64,000 nt of DNA from Andrena cerasifolii (Eukaryota > Arthropoda > Insecta > Hymenoptera > Andrenidae), in assembly GCF_050908995.1 (NCBI RefSeq), contig NW_027484910.1, positions 124,001-188,000 on the forward strand, in the 5' to 3' direction. Of the stretch, positions 26,001 to 40,600 are shown in pieces. Position 1 is the first letter of the stretch; each line of letters begins with the position of its first letter. The notes beneath the pieces are model-generated. The model did no database searches, had not been told where the DNA came from, and saw only the letters and a list, made by a program, of their open reading frames with translations. The translations under genes and the position numbers were made by a program.

Positions 26001-29000
26001 TTGCAATATCAGTTTTTCGATATAGGTTTTTCAATATCGGTTTTTCAATATCGGTTTTGCAATATCAGTTTTTCGATATAGGTTTTTCAATATCGGTTTT
26101 TCAATATCGGTTTTTCAATATCGGTTCTAATATCGGTTTCAATATCAGTTTTTCAATATCGGTTTTTCAATATTTGTTTTCCAATATCGGTTTTTCAATA
26201 TCGGTTCTAATATCGGATTCAATATCGGCTTTTCAATATCGGTTTTTCAATATCAGTTTTTCGATATCAGTTTTTCAATATTTGTTTTTCAATATCGGTT
26301 TTTCAATATCGGTTCTAATATCGGTTTCAATATCGGTTATTCAATATCAGTTTTTCGATATCAGTTTTTCAAGATTTGTTCTCCAATATCGGTTTTTGAA
26401 TATCGGTTCTAATATCGGATTCAATATCAGTTTTCCAATATCGGTTCTAATATCGGATTCAATACCGGTTTTTCAATATCGGTTCTAATATCGGATTCAA
26501 TACCGGTTTTTCAATATCGGTTTTTCAATATCGGTTCTAATATCGGTTTCAATATCGGTTTTTCAATATCGGTTTTTCAATATCAGTTTTCCGATATCAG
26601 TTTTTCAATATTTGTTTTTCAATATCGGTTTTTCAATATCGGTTTTGCAATATCAGTTTTTCGATATAGGTTTTTCAATATCGGTATTTCAATATCGGTT
26701 CTAATATCGGAATCAATATCGGCTTTTCAATATCGGTTTTTCAATATCAGTTTTTCGATATCAGTTTTTCAATATTTGTTTTTCAATATCGGTTTTTCAA
26801 TATTTGTTTTTCAATATCGGTTTTTCAATATCGGTTCTAATATCGGTTTCAATATCGGTTTTTCAATATCGGTTTTTCAATATCGGTTTTTCAATATCAG
26901 TTTTTCAATATTTGTTCTCCAATATCGGTTTTTGAATATCGGTTCTAATATCGGATTCAGTATCGGTTTTGCAATATCAGTTTTTCGATATAGGTTTTTC
27001 AATATCGGTATTTCAATATCGGTTCTAATATCGGAATCAATATCGGCTTTTCAATATCGGTTTTTCAATATCAGTTTTTCGATATCAGTTTTTCAATATT
27101 TGTTTTTCAATATCGGTTTTTCAATATCGGTTCTAATATCGGTTTCAATATCGGTTTTTCAATATCGGTTTTTCAATATCGGTTTTTCAATATCAGTTTT
27201 TCAATATTTGTTCTCCAATATCGGTTTTTGAATATCGGTTCTAATATCGGATTCAGTATCGGTTTTGCAATATCAGTTTTTCGATATAGGTTTTTCAATA
27301 TCGGTTTTGCAATATCCGTTTTTCGATATAGGTTTTTCAATATCGGTTTTTCAATATCGGTTTTTCAATATCGGTTCTAATATCGGTTTCAATATCAGTT
27401 TTTCAATATCGGTTTTTCAATATTTGTTCTTCAATATCGGTTTTTCAATATCGGTTTTTCAATATCAGTTTTTCGATATCAGTTTTTCAATATTTGTTTT
27501 TCAATATCGGTTTTTCAATATCGGTTCTAATATCGGAATCATTATCGGCTTTTCAATATCGGTTTTTCAATATCAGTTTTTCGATATCAGTTTTTCAATA
27601 TTTGTTTTTCAATATCGGTTTTTCAATATCGGTTCTAATATCGGTTTCAATATCGGTTTTTCAATATCGGTTTTTCAATATCAGTTTTTCGATATCAGTT
27701 TTTCAATATTTGTTTTTCAATATCGGTTTTTCAATATCGGTTTTGCAATATCAGTTTTTCGATATAGGTTTTTCAATATCGGTTTTTCAATATCGGTTCT
27801 AATATCGGAATCAATATCGGCTTTTCAATATCGGTATTTCAATATCAGTTTTTCGATATCAGTTTTTCAATATTTGTTTTTCAATATCGGTTTTTCAATA
27901 TCGGTTCTAATATCGGTTTCAATATCGGTTTTTCAATATCGGTTTTTCAATATCAGTTTTTCAATATCGGTTTTTGAATATCGGTTCTAATATCGGATTC
28001 AATATCGGTTTTTCAATATCGGTTTTGCAATATCAGTTTTTCGATATAGGTTTTTCAATATCGGTTTTTCAATATCGGTTTTGCAATATCAGTTTTTCGA
28101 TATAGGTTTTTCAATATCGGTTTTTCAATATCAGTTTTTCGATATCAGTTTTTCAATATTTGTTTTTCAATATCGGTTTTTCAATATCGGTTTTTCAATA
28201 TCGGTTTTTCAATATTTGTTCTCCAATATCGGTTTTTGAATATCGGTTCTAATATCGGATTCAGTATCGGTTTTGCAATATCAGTTTTTCGATATAGGTT
28301 TTTCAATACCGGTTTTTCAATATCGGTTTTGCAATATCAGTTTTTCGATATAGGTTTTTCAATATCGGTTTTTCAATATCGGTTCTAATATCGGAATCAA
28401 TATCGGCTTTTCAATATCGGTTTTTCAATATCAGTTTTTCGATATCAGTTTTTCAATATTTGTTTTTCAATATCGGTTTTTCAATATCGGTTCTAATATC
28501 GGTTTCAATATCGGTTTTTCAATATCGGTTTTTCAATATCGGTTTTTCAATATCAGTTTTTCAATATTTGTTCTCCAATATCGGTTTTTGAATATCGGTT
28601 CTAATATCGGATTCAGTATCGGTTTTGCAATATCAGTTTTTCGATATAGGTTTTTCAATATCGGTTTTTCAATATCGGATTCAATATCGGCTTTTCAATA
28701 TCGGTTTTTCAATATCAGTTTTTCGATATCAGTTTTTCAATATTTGTTTTTCAATATCGGTTTTTCAATATCGGTTCTAATATCGGTTTCAATATCGGTT
28801 ATTCAATATCAGTTTTTCGATATCAGTTTTTCAAGATTTGTTCTCCAATATCGGTTTTTGAATATCGGTTCTAATATCGGATTCAATATCAGTTTTCCAA
28901 TATCGGTTCTAATATCGGATTCAATACCGGTTTTTCAATATCGGTTCTAATATCGGATTCAATACCGGTTTTTCAATATCGGTTTTTCAATATCGGTTCT

Positions 29001-32000
29001 AATATCGGTTTCAATATCGGTTTTTCAATATCGGTTTTTCAATATCAGTTTTTCGATATCAGTTTTTCAATATTTGTTTTTCAATATCGGTTTTTCAATA
29101 TCGGTTTTGCAATATCAGTTTTTCGATATAGGTTTTTCAATATCGGTATTTCAATATCGGTTCTAATATCGGAATCAATATCGGCTTTTCAATATCGGTT
29201 TTTCAATATCAGTTTTTCGATATCAGTTTTTCAATATTTGTTTTTCAATATCGGTTTTTCAATATTTGTTTTTCAATATCGGTTTTTCAATATCGGTTCT
29301 AATATCGGTTTCAATATCGGTTTTTCAATATCGGTTTTTCAATATCGGTTTTTCAATATCAGTTTTTCAATATTTGTTCTCCAATATCGGTTTTTGAATA
29401 TCGGTTCTAATATCGGATTCAGTATCGGTTTTGCAATATCAGTTTTTCGATATAGGTTTTTCAATATCGGTATTTCAATATCGGTTCTAATATCGGAATC
29501 AATATCGGCTTTTCAATATCGGTTTTTCAATATCAGTTTTTCGATATCAGTTTTTCAATATTTGTTTTTCAATATCGGTTTTTCAATATCGGTTCTAATA
29601 TCGGTTTCAATATCGGTTTTTCAATATCGGTTTTTCAATATCGGTTTTTCAATATCAGTTTTTCAATATTTGTTCTCCAATATCGGTTTTTGAATATCGG
29701 TTCTAATATCGGATTCAGTATCGGTTTTGCAATATCAGTTTTTCGATATAGGTTTTTCAATATCGGTTTTGCAATATCCGTTTTTCGATATAGGTTTTTC
29801 AATATCGGTTTTTCAATATCGGTTTTTCAATATCGGTTCTAATATCGGTTTCAATATCAGTTTTTCAATATCGGTTTTTCAATATTTGTTCTTCAATATC
29901 GGTTTTTCAATATCGGTTTTTCAATATCAGTTTTTCGATATCAGTTTTTCAATATTTGTTTTTCAATATCGGTTTTTCAATATCGGTTCTAATATCGGAA
30001 TCATTATCGGCTTTTCAATATCGGTTTTTCAATATCAGTTTTTCGATATCAGTTTTTCAATATTTGTTTTTCAATATCGGTTTTTCAATATCGGTTCTAA
30101 TATCGGTTTCAATATCGGTTTTTCAATATCGGTTTTTCAATATCAGTTTTTCGATATCAGTTTTTCAATATTTGTTTTTCAATATCGGTTTTTCAATATC
30201 GGTTTTGCAATATCAGTTTTTCGATATAGGTTTTTCAATATCGGTTTTTCAATATCGGTTCTAATATCGGAATCAATATCGGCTTTTCAATATCGGTATT
30301 TCAATATCAGTTTTTCGATATCAGTTTTTCAATATTTGTTTTTCAATATCGGTTTTTCAATATCGGTTCTAATATCGGTTTCAATATCGGTTTTTCAATA
30401 TCGGTTTTTCAATATCAGTTTTTCAATATCGGTTTTTGAATATCGGTTCTAATATCGGATTCAATATCGGTTTTTCAATATCGGTTTTGCAATATCAGTT
30501 TTTCGATATAGGTTTTTCAATATCGGTTTTTCAATATCGGTTTTGCAATATCAGTTTTTCGATATAGGTTTTTCAATATCGGTTTTTCAATATCAGTTTT
30601 TCGATATCAGTTTTTCAATATTTGTTTTTCAATATCGGTTTTTCAATATCGGTTTTTCAATATTTGTTCTCCAATATCGGTTTTTGAATATCGGTTCTAA
30701 TATCGGATTCAGTATCGGTTTTGCAATATCAGTTTTTCGATATAGGTTTTTCAATACCGGTTTTTCAATATCGGTTTTGCAATATCAGTTTTTCGATATA
30801 GGTTTTTCAATATCGGTTTTTCAATATCGGTTCTAATATCGGAATCAATATCGGCTTTTCAATATCGGTTTTTCAATATCAGTTTTTCGATATCAGTTTT
30901 TCAATATTTGTTTTTCAATATCGGTTCTAATATCGGTTTCAATATCGGTTTTTCAATATCGGTTTTTCAATATCGGTTCTAATATCGGTTTCAATATCAG
31001 TTTTTCAATATCGGTTTTTCAATATTTGTTCTTCAATATCGGTTTTTCAATATCGGTTTTTCAATATCAGTTTTTCAATATCAGTTTTTCGATATCAGTT
31101 TTTCAATATTTGTTTTTCAATATCGGTTTTTCAATATCGGTTCTAATATCGGTTTCAATATCGGTTTTTCAATATCGGTTTTTCAATATCGGTTTTTCAA
31201 TATCAGTTTTTCAATATTTGTTCTCCAATATCGGTTTTTGAATATCGGTTCTAATATCGGATTCAGTATCGGTTTTGCAATATCAGTTTTTCGATATAGG
31301 TTTTTCAATATCGGTTTTTCAATATCGGATTCAATATCGGCTTTTCAATATCGGTTTTTCAATATCAGTTTTTCGATATCAGTTTTTCAATATTTGTTTT
31401 TCAATATCGGTTTTTCAATATCGGTTCTAATATCGGTTTCAATATCGGTTATTCAATATCAGTTTTTCGATATCAGTTTTTCAAGATTTGTTCTCCAATA
31501 TCGGTTTTTGAATATCGGTTCTAATATCGGATTCAATATCAGTTTTCCAATATCGGTTCTAATATCGGATTCAATACCGGTTTTTCAATATCGGTTCTAA
31601 TATCGGATTCAATACCGGTTTTTCAATATCGGTTTTTCAATATCGGTTCTAATATCGGTTTCAATATCGGTTTTTCAATATCGGTTTTTCAATATCAGTT
31701 TTTCGATATCAGTTTTTCAATATTTGTTTTTCAATATCGGTTTTTCAATATCGGTTTTGCAATATCAGTTTTTCGATATAGGTTTTTCAATATCGGTATT
31801 TCAATATCGGTTCTAATATCGGAATCAATATCGGCTTTTCAATATCGGTTTTTCAATATCAGTTTTTCGATATCAGTTTTTCAATATTTGTTTTTCAATA
31901 TCGGTTTTTCAATATTTGTTTTTCAATATCGGTTTTTCAATATCGGTTCTAATATCGGTTTCAATATCGGTTTTTCAATATCGGTTTTTCAATATCGGTT

Positions 32001-33600
32001 TTTCAATATCAGTTTTTCAATATTTGTTCTCCAATATCGGTTTTTGAATATCGGTTCTAATATCGGATTCAGTATCGGTTTTGCAATATCAGTTTTTCGA
32101 TATAGGTTTTTCAATATCGGTATTTCAATATCGGTTCTAATATCGGAATCAATATCGGCTTTTCAATATCGGTTTTTCAATATCAGTTTTTCGATATCAG
32201 TTTTTCAATATTTGTTTTTCAATATCGGTTTTTCAATATCGGTTCTAATATCGGTTTCAATATCGGTTTTTCAATATCGGTTTTTCAATATCGGTTTTTC
32301 AATATCAGTTTTTCAATATTTGTTCTCCAATATCGGTTTTTGAATATCGGTTCTAATATCGGATTCAGTATCGGTTTTGCAATATCAGTTTTTCGATATA
32401 GGTTTTTCAATATCGGTTTTGCAATATCCGTTTTTCGATATAGGTTTTTCAATATCGGTTTTTCAATATCGGTTTTTCAATATCGGTTCTAATATCGGTT
32501 TCAATATCAGTTTTTCAATATCGGTTTTTCAATATTTGTTCTTCAATATCGGTTTTTCAATATCGGTTTTTCAATATCAGTTTTTCGATATCAGTTTTTC
32601 AATATTTGTTTTTCAATATCGGTTTTTCAATATCGGTTCTAATATCGGAATCATTATCGGCTTTTCAATATCGGTTTTTCAATATCAGTTTTTCGATATC
32701 AGTTTTTCAATATTTGTTTTTCAATATCGGTTTTTCAATATCGGTTCTAATATCGGTTTCAATATCGGTTTTTCAATATCGGTTTTTCAATATCAGTTTT
32801 TCGATATCAGTTTTTCAATATTTGTTTTTCAATATCGGTTTTTCAATATCGGTTTTGCAATATCAGTTTTTCGATATAGGTTTTTCAATATCGGTTTTTC
32901 AATATCGGTTCTAATATCGGAATCAATATCGGCTTTTCAATATCGGTATTTCAATATCAGTTTTTCGATATCAGTTTTTCAATATTTGTTTTTCAATATC
33001 GGTTTTTCAATATCGGTTCTAATATCGGTTTCAATATCGGTTTTTCAATATCGGTTTTTCAATATCAGTTTTTCAATATCGGTTTTTGAATATCGGTTCT
33101 AATATCGGATTCAATATCGGTTTTTCAATATCGGTTTTGCAATATCAGTTTTTCGATATAGGTTTTTCAATATCGGTTTTTCAATATCGGTTTTGCAATA
33201 TCAGTTTTTCGATATAGGTTTTTCAATATCGGTTTTTCAATATCAGTTTTTCGATATCAGTTTTTCAATATTTGTTTTTCAATATCGGTTTTTCAATATC
33301 GGTTTTTCAATATTTGTTCTCCAATATCGGTTTTTGAATATCGGTTCTAATATCGGATTCAGTATCGGTTTTGCAATATCAGTTTTTCGATATAGGTTTT
33401 TCAATACCGGTTTTTCAATATCGGTTTTGCAATATCAGTTTTTCGATATAGGTTTTTCAATATCGGTTTTTCAATATCGGTTCTAATATCGGAATCAATA
33501 TCGGCTTTTCAATATCGGTTTTTCAATATCAGTTTTTCGATATCAGTTTTTCAATATTTGTTTTTCAATATCGGTTCTAATATCGGTTTCAATATCGGTT
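26001..33600 (+). repeat. Subfamily II HOR block, periods 2462 and 2650 bp
   Basis: Three tandem copies of a complex HOR are aligned by cagttttccaat (about 26430, 28892 and 31542), ccgtttttcg (about 27316, 29778 and 32428) and several ggtatttcaat sites. Spacings are 2462 then 2650. The second and third copies have a 12-bp unit caatatcggatt (about 28670 and 31320) where a full S stands in the first. Neither period is a multiple of three in a way consistent with a reading frame. Confidence 0.87.
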
Positions 33601-36600
33601 TTTCAATATCGGTTTTTCAATATCGGTTTTTCAATATCAGTTTTTCAATATTTGTTCTCCAATATCGGTTTTTGAATATCGGTTCTAATATCGGATTCAG
33701 TATCGGTTTTGCAATATCAGTTTTTCGATATAGGTTTTTCAATATCGGTTTTTCAATATCGGTTTTGCAATATCAGTTTTTCGATATAGGTTTTTCAATA
33801 TCGGTTTTTCAATATCGGTTCTAATATCGGTTTCAATATCAGTTTTTCAATATCGGTTTTTCAATATTTGTTCTTCAATATCGGTTTTTCAATATCGGTT
33901 TTTCAATATCAGTTTTTCGATATCAGTTTTTCAATATCGGTTCTAATATCGGAATCATTATCGGCTTTTCAATATCGGGTTTTCAATATCGGTTTTTCAA
34001 TATCAGTTTTTCAATATTTGTTCTCCAATATCGGTTTTTGAATATCGGTTCTAATATCGGATTCAGTATCGGTTTTGCAATATCAGTTTTTCGATATAGG
34101 TTTTTCAATATCGGTTTTTCAATATCGGTTTTGCAATATCAGTTTTTCGATATAGGTTTTTCAATATCGGTTTTTCAATATCGGTTTTTCAATATCGGTT
34201 CTAATATCGGTTTCAATATCGGTTTTTCAATATCGGTTTTTCAATATCGGTTTTTCAATATCAGTTTTTCGATATCAGTTTTTCAATATTTGTTTTTCAA
34301 TATCGGTTTTTCAATATCGGTTCTAATATCGGAATCATTATCGGCTTTTCAATATCGGTTTTTCAATATCAGTTTTTCGATATCAGTTTTTCAATATTTG
34401 TTTTTCAATATCGGTTTTTCAATATTTGTTCTCCAATATCGGTTTTTGAATATCGGTTCTAATATCGGATTCAGTATCGGTTTTGCAATATCAGTTTTTC
34501 GATATAGGTTTTTCAATATCGGTTTTTCAATATCGGTTTTGCAATATCAGTTTTTCGATATAGGTTTTTCAATATCGGTTTTTCAATATCGGTTTTTCAA
34601 TATCGGTTCTAATATCGGAATCAATATCGGCTTTTCAATATCGGTTTTTCAATATTAGTTTTTCGATATCAGTTTTTCAATATTTGTTTTTCAATATCGG
34701 TTTTTCAATATCGGTTCTAATATCGGTTTCAATATCGGTTTTTCAATATCGGTTTTTCAATATCGGTTTTTCAATATCAGTTTTTCAATATTTGTTCTCC
34801 AATATCGGTTTTTCAATATCGGTTCTAATATCGGATTCAGTATCGGTTTTTCAATATCGGTTTTTCAATATCAGTTTTTCAATATCGGTTTTTGAATATC
34901 GGTTCTAATATCGGATTCAATATCGGTTTTTCAATATCGGTTTTGCAATATCAGTTTTTCGATATAGGTTTTTCAATATCGGTTTTTCAATATCGGTTTT
35001 GCAATATCGGTTTTTGAATATCGGTTCTAATATCGGATTCAATATCGGTTTTTCAATATCGGTTTTGCAATATCAGTTTTTCGATATAGGTTTTTCAATA
35101 TCGGTTTTTCAATATCGGTTTTGCAATATCAGTTTTTCGATATAGGTTTTTCAATATCGGTTTTTCAATATCGGTTTTGCAATATCAGTTTTTTGATATA
35201 GGTTTTTCAATATCGGTTTTTCAATATCGGTTTTTCAATATCGGTTCTAATATCGGTTTCAATATCAGTTTTTCAATATCGGTTTTTCAATATTTGTTTT
35301 CCAATATCGGTTTTTCAATATCGGTTCTAATATCGGATTCAATATCGGCTTTTCAATATCGGTTTTTCAATATCAGTTTTTCGATATCAGTTTTTCAATA
35401 TTTGTTTTTCAATATCGGTTTTTCAATATCGGTTCTAATATCGGTTTCAATATCGGTTATTCAATATCAGTTTTTCGATATCAGTTTTTCAAGATTTGTT
35501 CTCCAATATCGGTTTTTGAATATCGGTTCTAATATCGGATTCAATATCAGTTTTTCAATATCGGTTCTAATATCGGATTCAATACCGGTTTTTCAATATC
35601 GGTTCTAATATCGGATTCAATACCGGTTTTTCAATATCGGTTTTTCAATATCAGTTTTTCGATATCAGTTTTTCAATATTTGTTCTCCAATATCGGTTTT
35701 TGAATATCGGTTCTAATATCGGATTCAATATCGGTTTTTCAATATCGTTTTTGCAATATCAGTTTTTCGATATAGGTTTTTCAATATCGGTTTTTCAATA
35801 TCGGTTTTTCAATATCAGTTTTTCGATATCAGTTTTTCAATATTTGTTTTTCAATATCGGTTTTTCAATATCGGTTCTAATATCGGAATCATTATCGGCT
35901 TTTCAATATCGGTTTTTCAATATCAGTTTTTCGATATCAGTTTTTCAATATTTGTTTTTCAATATCGGTTTTTCAATATCGGTTTTTCAATATTTGTTCT
36001 CCAATATCGGTTTTTGAATATCGGTTCTAATATCGGATTCAGTATCGGTTTTGCAATATCAGTTTTTCGATATAGGTTTTTCAATACCGGTTTTTCAATA
36101 TCGGTTTTGCAATATCAGTTTTTCGATATAGGTTTTTCAATATCGGTTTTTCAATATCGGTTCTAATATCGGAATCAATATCGGCTTTTCAATATCGGTT
36201 TTTCAATATCAGTTTTTCGATATCAGTTTTTCAATATTTGTTTTTCAATATCGGTTTTTCAATATCGGTTCTAATATCGGTTTCAATATCGGTTTTTCAA
36301 TATCGGTTTTTCAATATCGGTTTTTCAATATCAGTTTTTCAATATTTGTTCTCCAATATCGGTTTTTGAATATCGGTTCTAATATCGGATTCAGTATCGG
36401 TTTTGCAATATCAGTTTTTCGATATAGGTTTTTCAATATCGGTTTTTCAATATCGGTTTTGCAATATCAGTTTTTCGATATAGGTTTTTCAATATCGGTT
36501 TTTCAATATCGGTTTTTCAATATCGGTTCTAATATCGGTTTCAATATCGGTTTTTCAATATCGGTTTTTCAATATCGGTTTTTCAATATCAGTTTTTCGA

Positions 36601-37654
36601 TATCAGTTTTTCAATATTTGTTTTTCAATATCGGTTTTTCAATATCGGTTCTAATATCGGAATCATTATCGGCTTTTCAATATCGGTTTTTCAATATCAG
36701 TTTTTCGATATCAGTTTTTCAATATTTGTTTTTCAATATCGGTTTTTCAATATTTGTTCTCCAATATCGGTTTTTGAATATCGGTTCTAATATCGGATTC
36801 AGTATCGGTTTTGCAATATCAGTTTTTCGATATAGGTTTTTCAATATCGGTTTTTCAATATCGGTTTTGCAATATCAGTTTTTCGATATAGGTTTTTCAA
36901 TATCGGTTTTTCAATATCGGTTTTTCAATATCGGTTCTAATATCGGAATCAATATCGGCTTTTCAATATCGGTTTTTCAATATTAGTTTTTCGATATCAG
37001 TTTTTCAATATTTGTTTTTCAATATCGGTTTTTCAATATCGGTTCTAATATCGGTTTCAATATCGGTTTTTCAATATCGGTTTTTCAATATCGGTTTTTC
37101 AATATCAGTTTTTCAATATTTGTTCTCCAATATCGGTTTTTCAATATCGGTTCTAATATCGGATTCAGTATCGGTTTTTCAATATCGGTTTTTCAATATC
37201 AGTTTTTCAATATCGGTTTTTGAATATCGGTTCTAATATCGGATTCAATATCGGTTTTTCAATATCGGTTTTGCAATATCAGTTTTTCGATATAGGTTTT
37301 TCAATATCGGTTTTTCAATATCGGTTTTGCAATATCGGTTTTTGAATATCGGTTCTAATATCGGATTCAATATCGGTTTTTCAATATCGGTTTTGCAATA
37401 TCAGTTTTTCGATATAGGTTTTTCAATATCGGTTTTTCAATATCGGTTTTGCAATATCAGTTTTTCGATATAGGTTTTTCAATATCGGTTTTTCAATATC
37501 GGTTTTGCAATATCAGTTTTTTGATATAGGTTTTTCAATATCGGTTTTTCAATATCGGTTTTTCAATATCGGTTCTAATATCGGTTTCAATATCAGTTTT
37601 TCAATATCGGTTTTTCAATATTTGTTTTCCAATATCGGTTTTTCAATATCGGTT
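33601..37654 (+). repeat. Subfamily I HOR pair, period 2328 bp
   Basis: Segments starting at 34038 and 36366 match at exactly 2328 bp, including caattag-type monomers (about 34649 and 36980) and the six-T cagttttttgatatagg marker (about 35186 and 37514). The second copy stops at 37654, where the expected ggttctaat is replaced by ggttttgc and subfamily II sequence begins. The block recurs at 42304-45920, offset 8266. Confidence 0.88.
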
Positions 37655-40600
37655 TTGCAATATCAGTTTTTCGATATAGGTTTTTCAATATCGGTATTTC
37701 AATATCGGTTCTAATATCGGAATCAATATCGGCTTTTCAATATCGGTTTTTCAATATCAGTTTTTCGATATCAGTTTTTCAATATTTGTTTTTCAATATC
37801 GGTTTTTCAATATTTGTTTTTCAATATCGGTTTTTCAATATCGGTTCTAATATCGGTTTCAATATCGGTTTTTCAATATCGGTTTTTCAATATCGGTTTT
37901 TCAATATCAGTTTTTCAATATTTGTTCTCCAATATCGGTTTTTGAATATCGGTTCTAATATCGGATTCAGTATCGGTTTTGCAATATCAGTTTTTCGATA
38001 TAGGTTTTTCAATATCGGTATTTCAATATCGGTTCTAATATCGGAATCAATATCGGCTTTTCAATATCGGTTTTTCAATATCAGTTTTTCGATATCAGTT
38101 TTTCAATATTTGTTTTTCAATATCGGTTTTTCAATATCGGTTCTAATATCGGTTTCAATATCGGTTTTTCAATATCGGTTTTTCAATATCGGTTTTTCAA
38201 TATCAGTTTTTCAATATTTGTTCTCCAATATCGGTTTTTGAATATCGGTTCTAATATCGGATTCAGTATCGGTTTTGCAATATCAGTTTTTCGATATAGG
38301 TTTTTCAATATCGGTTTTGCAATATCCGTTTTTCGATATAGGTTTTTCAATATCGGTTTTTCAATATCGGTTTTTCAATATCGGTTCTAATATCGGTTTC
38401 AATATCAGTTTTTCAATATCGGTTTTTCAATATTTGTTCTTCAATATCGGTTTTTCAATATCGGTTTTTCAATATCAGTTTTTCGATATCAGTTTTTCAA
38501 TATTTGTTTTTCAATATCGGTTTTTCAATATCGGTTCTAATATCGGAATCATTATCGGCTTTTCAATATCGGTTTTTCAATATCAGTTTTTCGATATCAG
38601 TTTTTCAATATTTGTTTTTCAATATCGGTTTTTCAATATCGGTTCTAATATCGGTTTCAATATCGGTTTTTCAATATCGGTTTTTCAATATCAGTTTTTC
38701 GATATCAGTTTTTCAATATTTGTTTTTCAATATCGGTTTTTCAATATCGGTTTTGCAATATCAGTTTTTCGATATAGGTTTTTCAATATCGGTTTTTCAA
38801 TATCGGTTCTAATATCGGTTTCAATATCGGTTTTTCAATATCGGTTTTTCAATATCAGTTTTTCAATATCGGTTTTTGAATATCGGTTCTAATATCGGAT
38901 TCAATATCGGTTTTTCAATATCGGTTTTGCAATATCAGTTTTTCGATATAGGTTTTTCAATATCGGTTTTTCAATATCGGTTTTGCAATATCAGTTTTTC
39001 GATATAGGTTTTTCAATATCGGTTTTTCAATATCAGTTTTTCGATATCAGTTTTTCAATATTTGTTTTTCAATATCGGTTTTTCAATATCGGTTTTTCAA
39101 TATCGGTTTTTCAATATTTGTTCTCCAATATCGGTTTTTGAATATCGGTTCTAATATCGGATTCAGTATCGGTTTTGCAATATCAGTTTTTCGATATAGG
39201 TTTTTCAATACCGGTTTTTCAATATCGGTTTTGCAATATCAGTTTTTCGATATAGGTTTTTCAATATCGGTTTTTCAATATCGGTTCTAATATCGGAATC
39301 AATATCGGCTTTTCAATATCGGTTTTTCAATATCAGTTTTTCGATATCAGTTTTTCAATATTTGTTTTTCAATATCGGTTTTTCAATATCGGTTCTAATA
39401 TCGGTTTCAATATCGGTTTTTCAATATCGGTTTTTCAATATCGGTTTTTCAATATCAGTTTTTCAATATTTGTTCTCCAATATCGGTTTTTGAATATCGG
39501 TTCTAATATCGGATTCAGTATCGGTTTTGCAATATCAGTTTTTCGATATAGGTTTTTCAATATCGGTTTTTCAATATCGGATTCAATATCGGCTTTTCAA
39601 TATCGGTTTTTCAATATCAGTTTTTCGATATCAGTTTTTCAATATTTGTTTTTCAATATCGGTTTTTCAATATCGGTTCTAATATCGGTTTCAATATCGG
39701 TTATTCAATATCAGTTTTTCGATATCAGTTTTTCAAGATTTGTTCTCCAATATCGGTTTTTGAATATCGGTTCTAATATCGGATTCAATATCAGTTTTCC
39801 AATATCGGTTCTAATATCGGATTCAATACCGGTTTTTCAATATCGGTTCTAATATCGGATTCAATACCGGTTTTTCAATATCGGTTTTTCAATATCGGTT
39901 CTAATATCGGTTTCAATATCGGTTTTTCAATATCGGTTTTTCAATATCAGTTTTTCGATATCAGTTTTTCAATATTTGTTTTTCAATATCGGTTTTTCAA
40001 TATCGGTTTTGCAATATCAGTTTTTCGATATAGGTTTTTCAATATCGGTATTTCAATATCGGTTCTAATATCGGAATCAATATCGGCTTTTCAATATCGG
40101 TTTTTCAATATCAGTTTTTCGATATCAGTTTTTCAATATTTGTTTTTCAATATCGGTTTTTCAATATTTGTTTTTCAATATCGGTTTTTCAATATCGGTT
40201 CTAATATCGGTTTCAATATCGGTTTTTCAATATCGGTTTTTCAATATCGGTTTTTCAATATCAGTTTTTCAATATTTGTTCTCCAATATCGGTTTTTGAA
40301 TATCGGTTCTAATATCGGATTCAGTATCGGTTTTGCAATATCAGTTTTTCGATATAGGTTTTTCAATATCGGTATTTCAATATCGGTTCTAATATCGGAA
40401 TCAATATCGGCTTTTCAATATCGGTTTTTCAATATCAGTTTTTCGATATCAGTTTTTCAATATTTGTTTTTCAATATCGGTTTTTCAATATCGGTTCTAA
40501 TATCGGTTTCAATATCGGTTTTTCAATATCGGTTTTTCAATATCGGTTTTTCAATATCAGTTTTTCAATATTTGTTCTCCAATATCGGTTTTTGAATATC

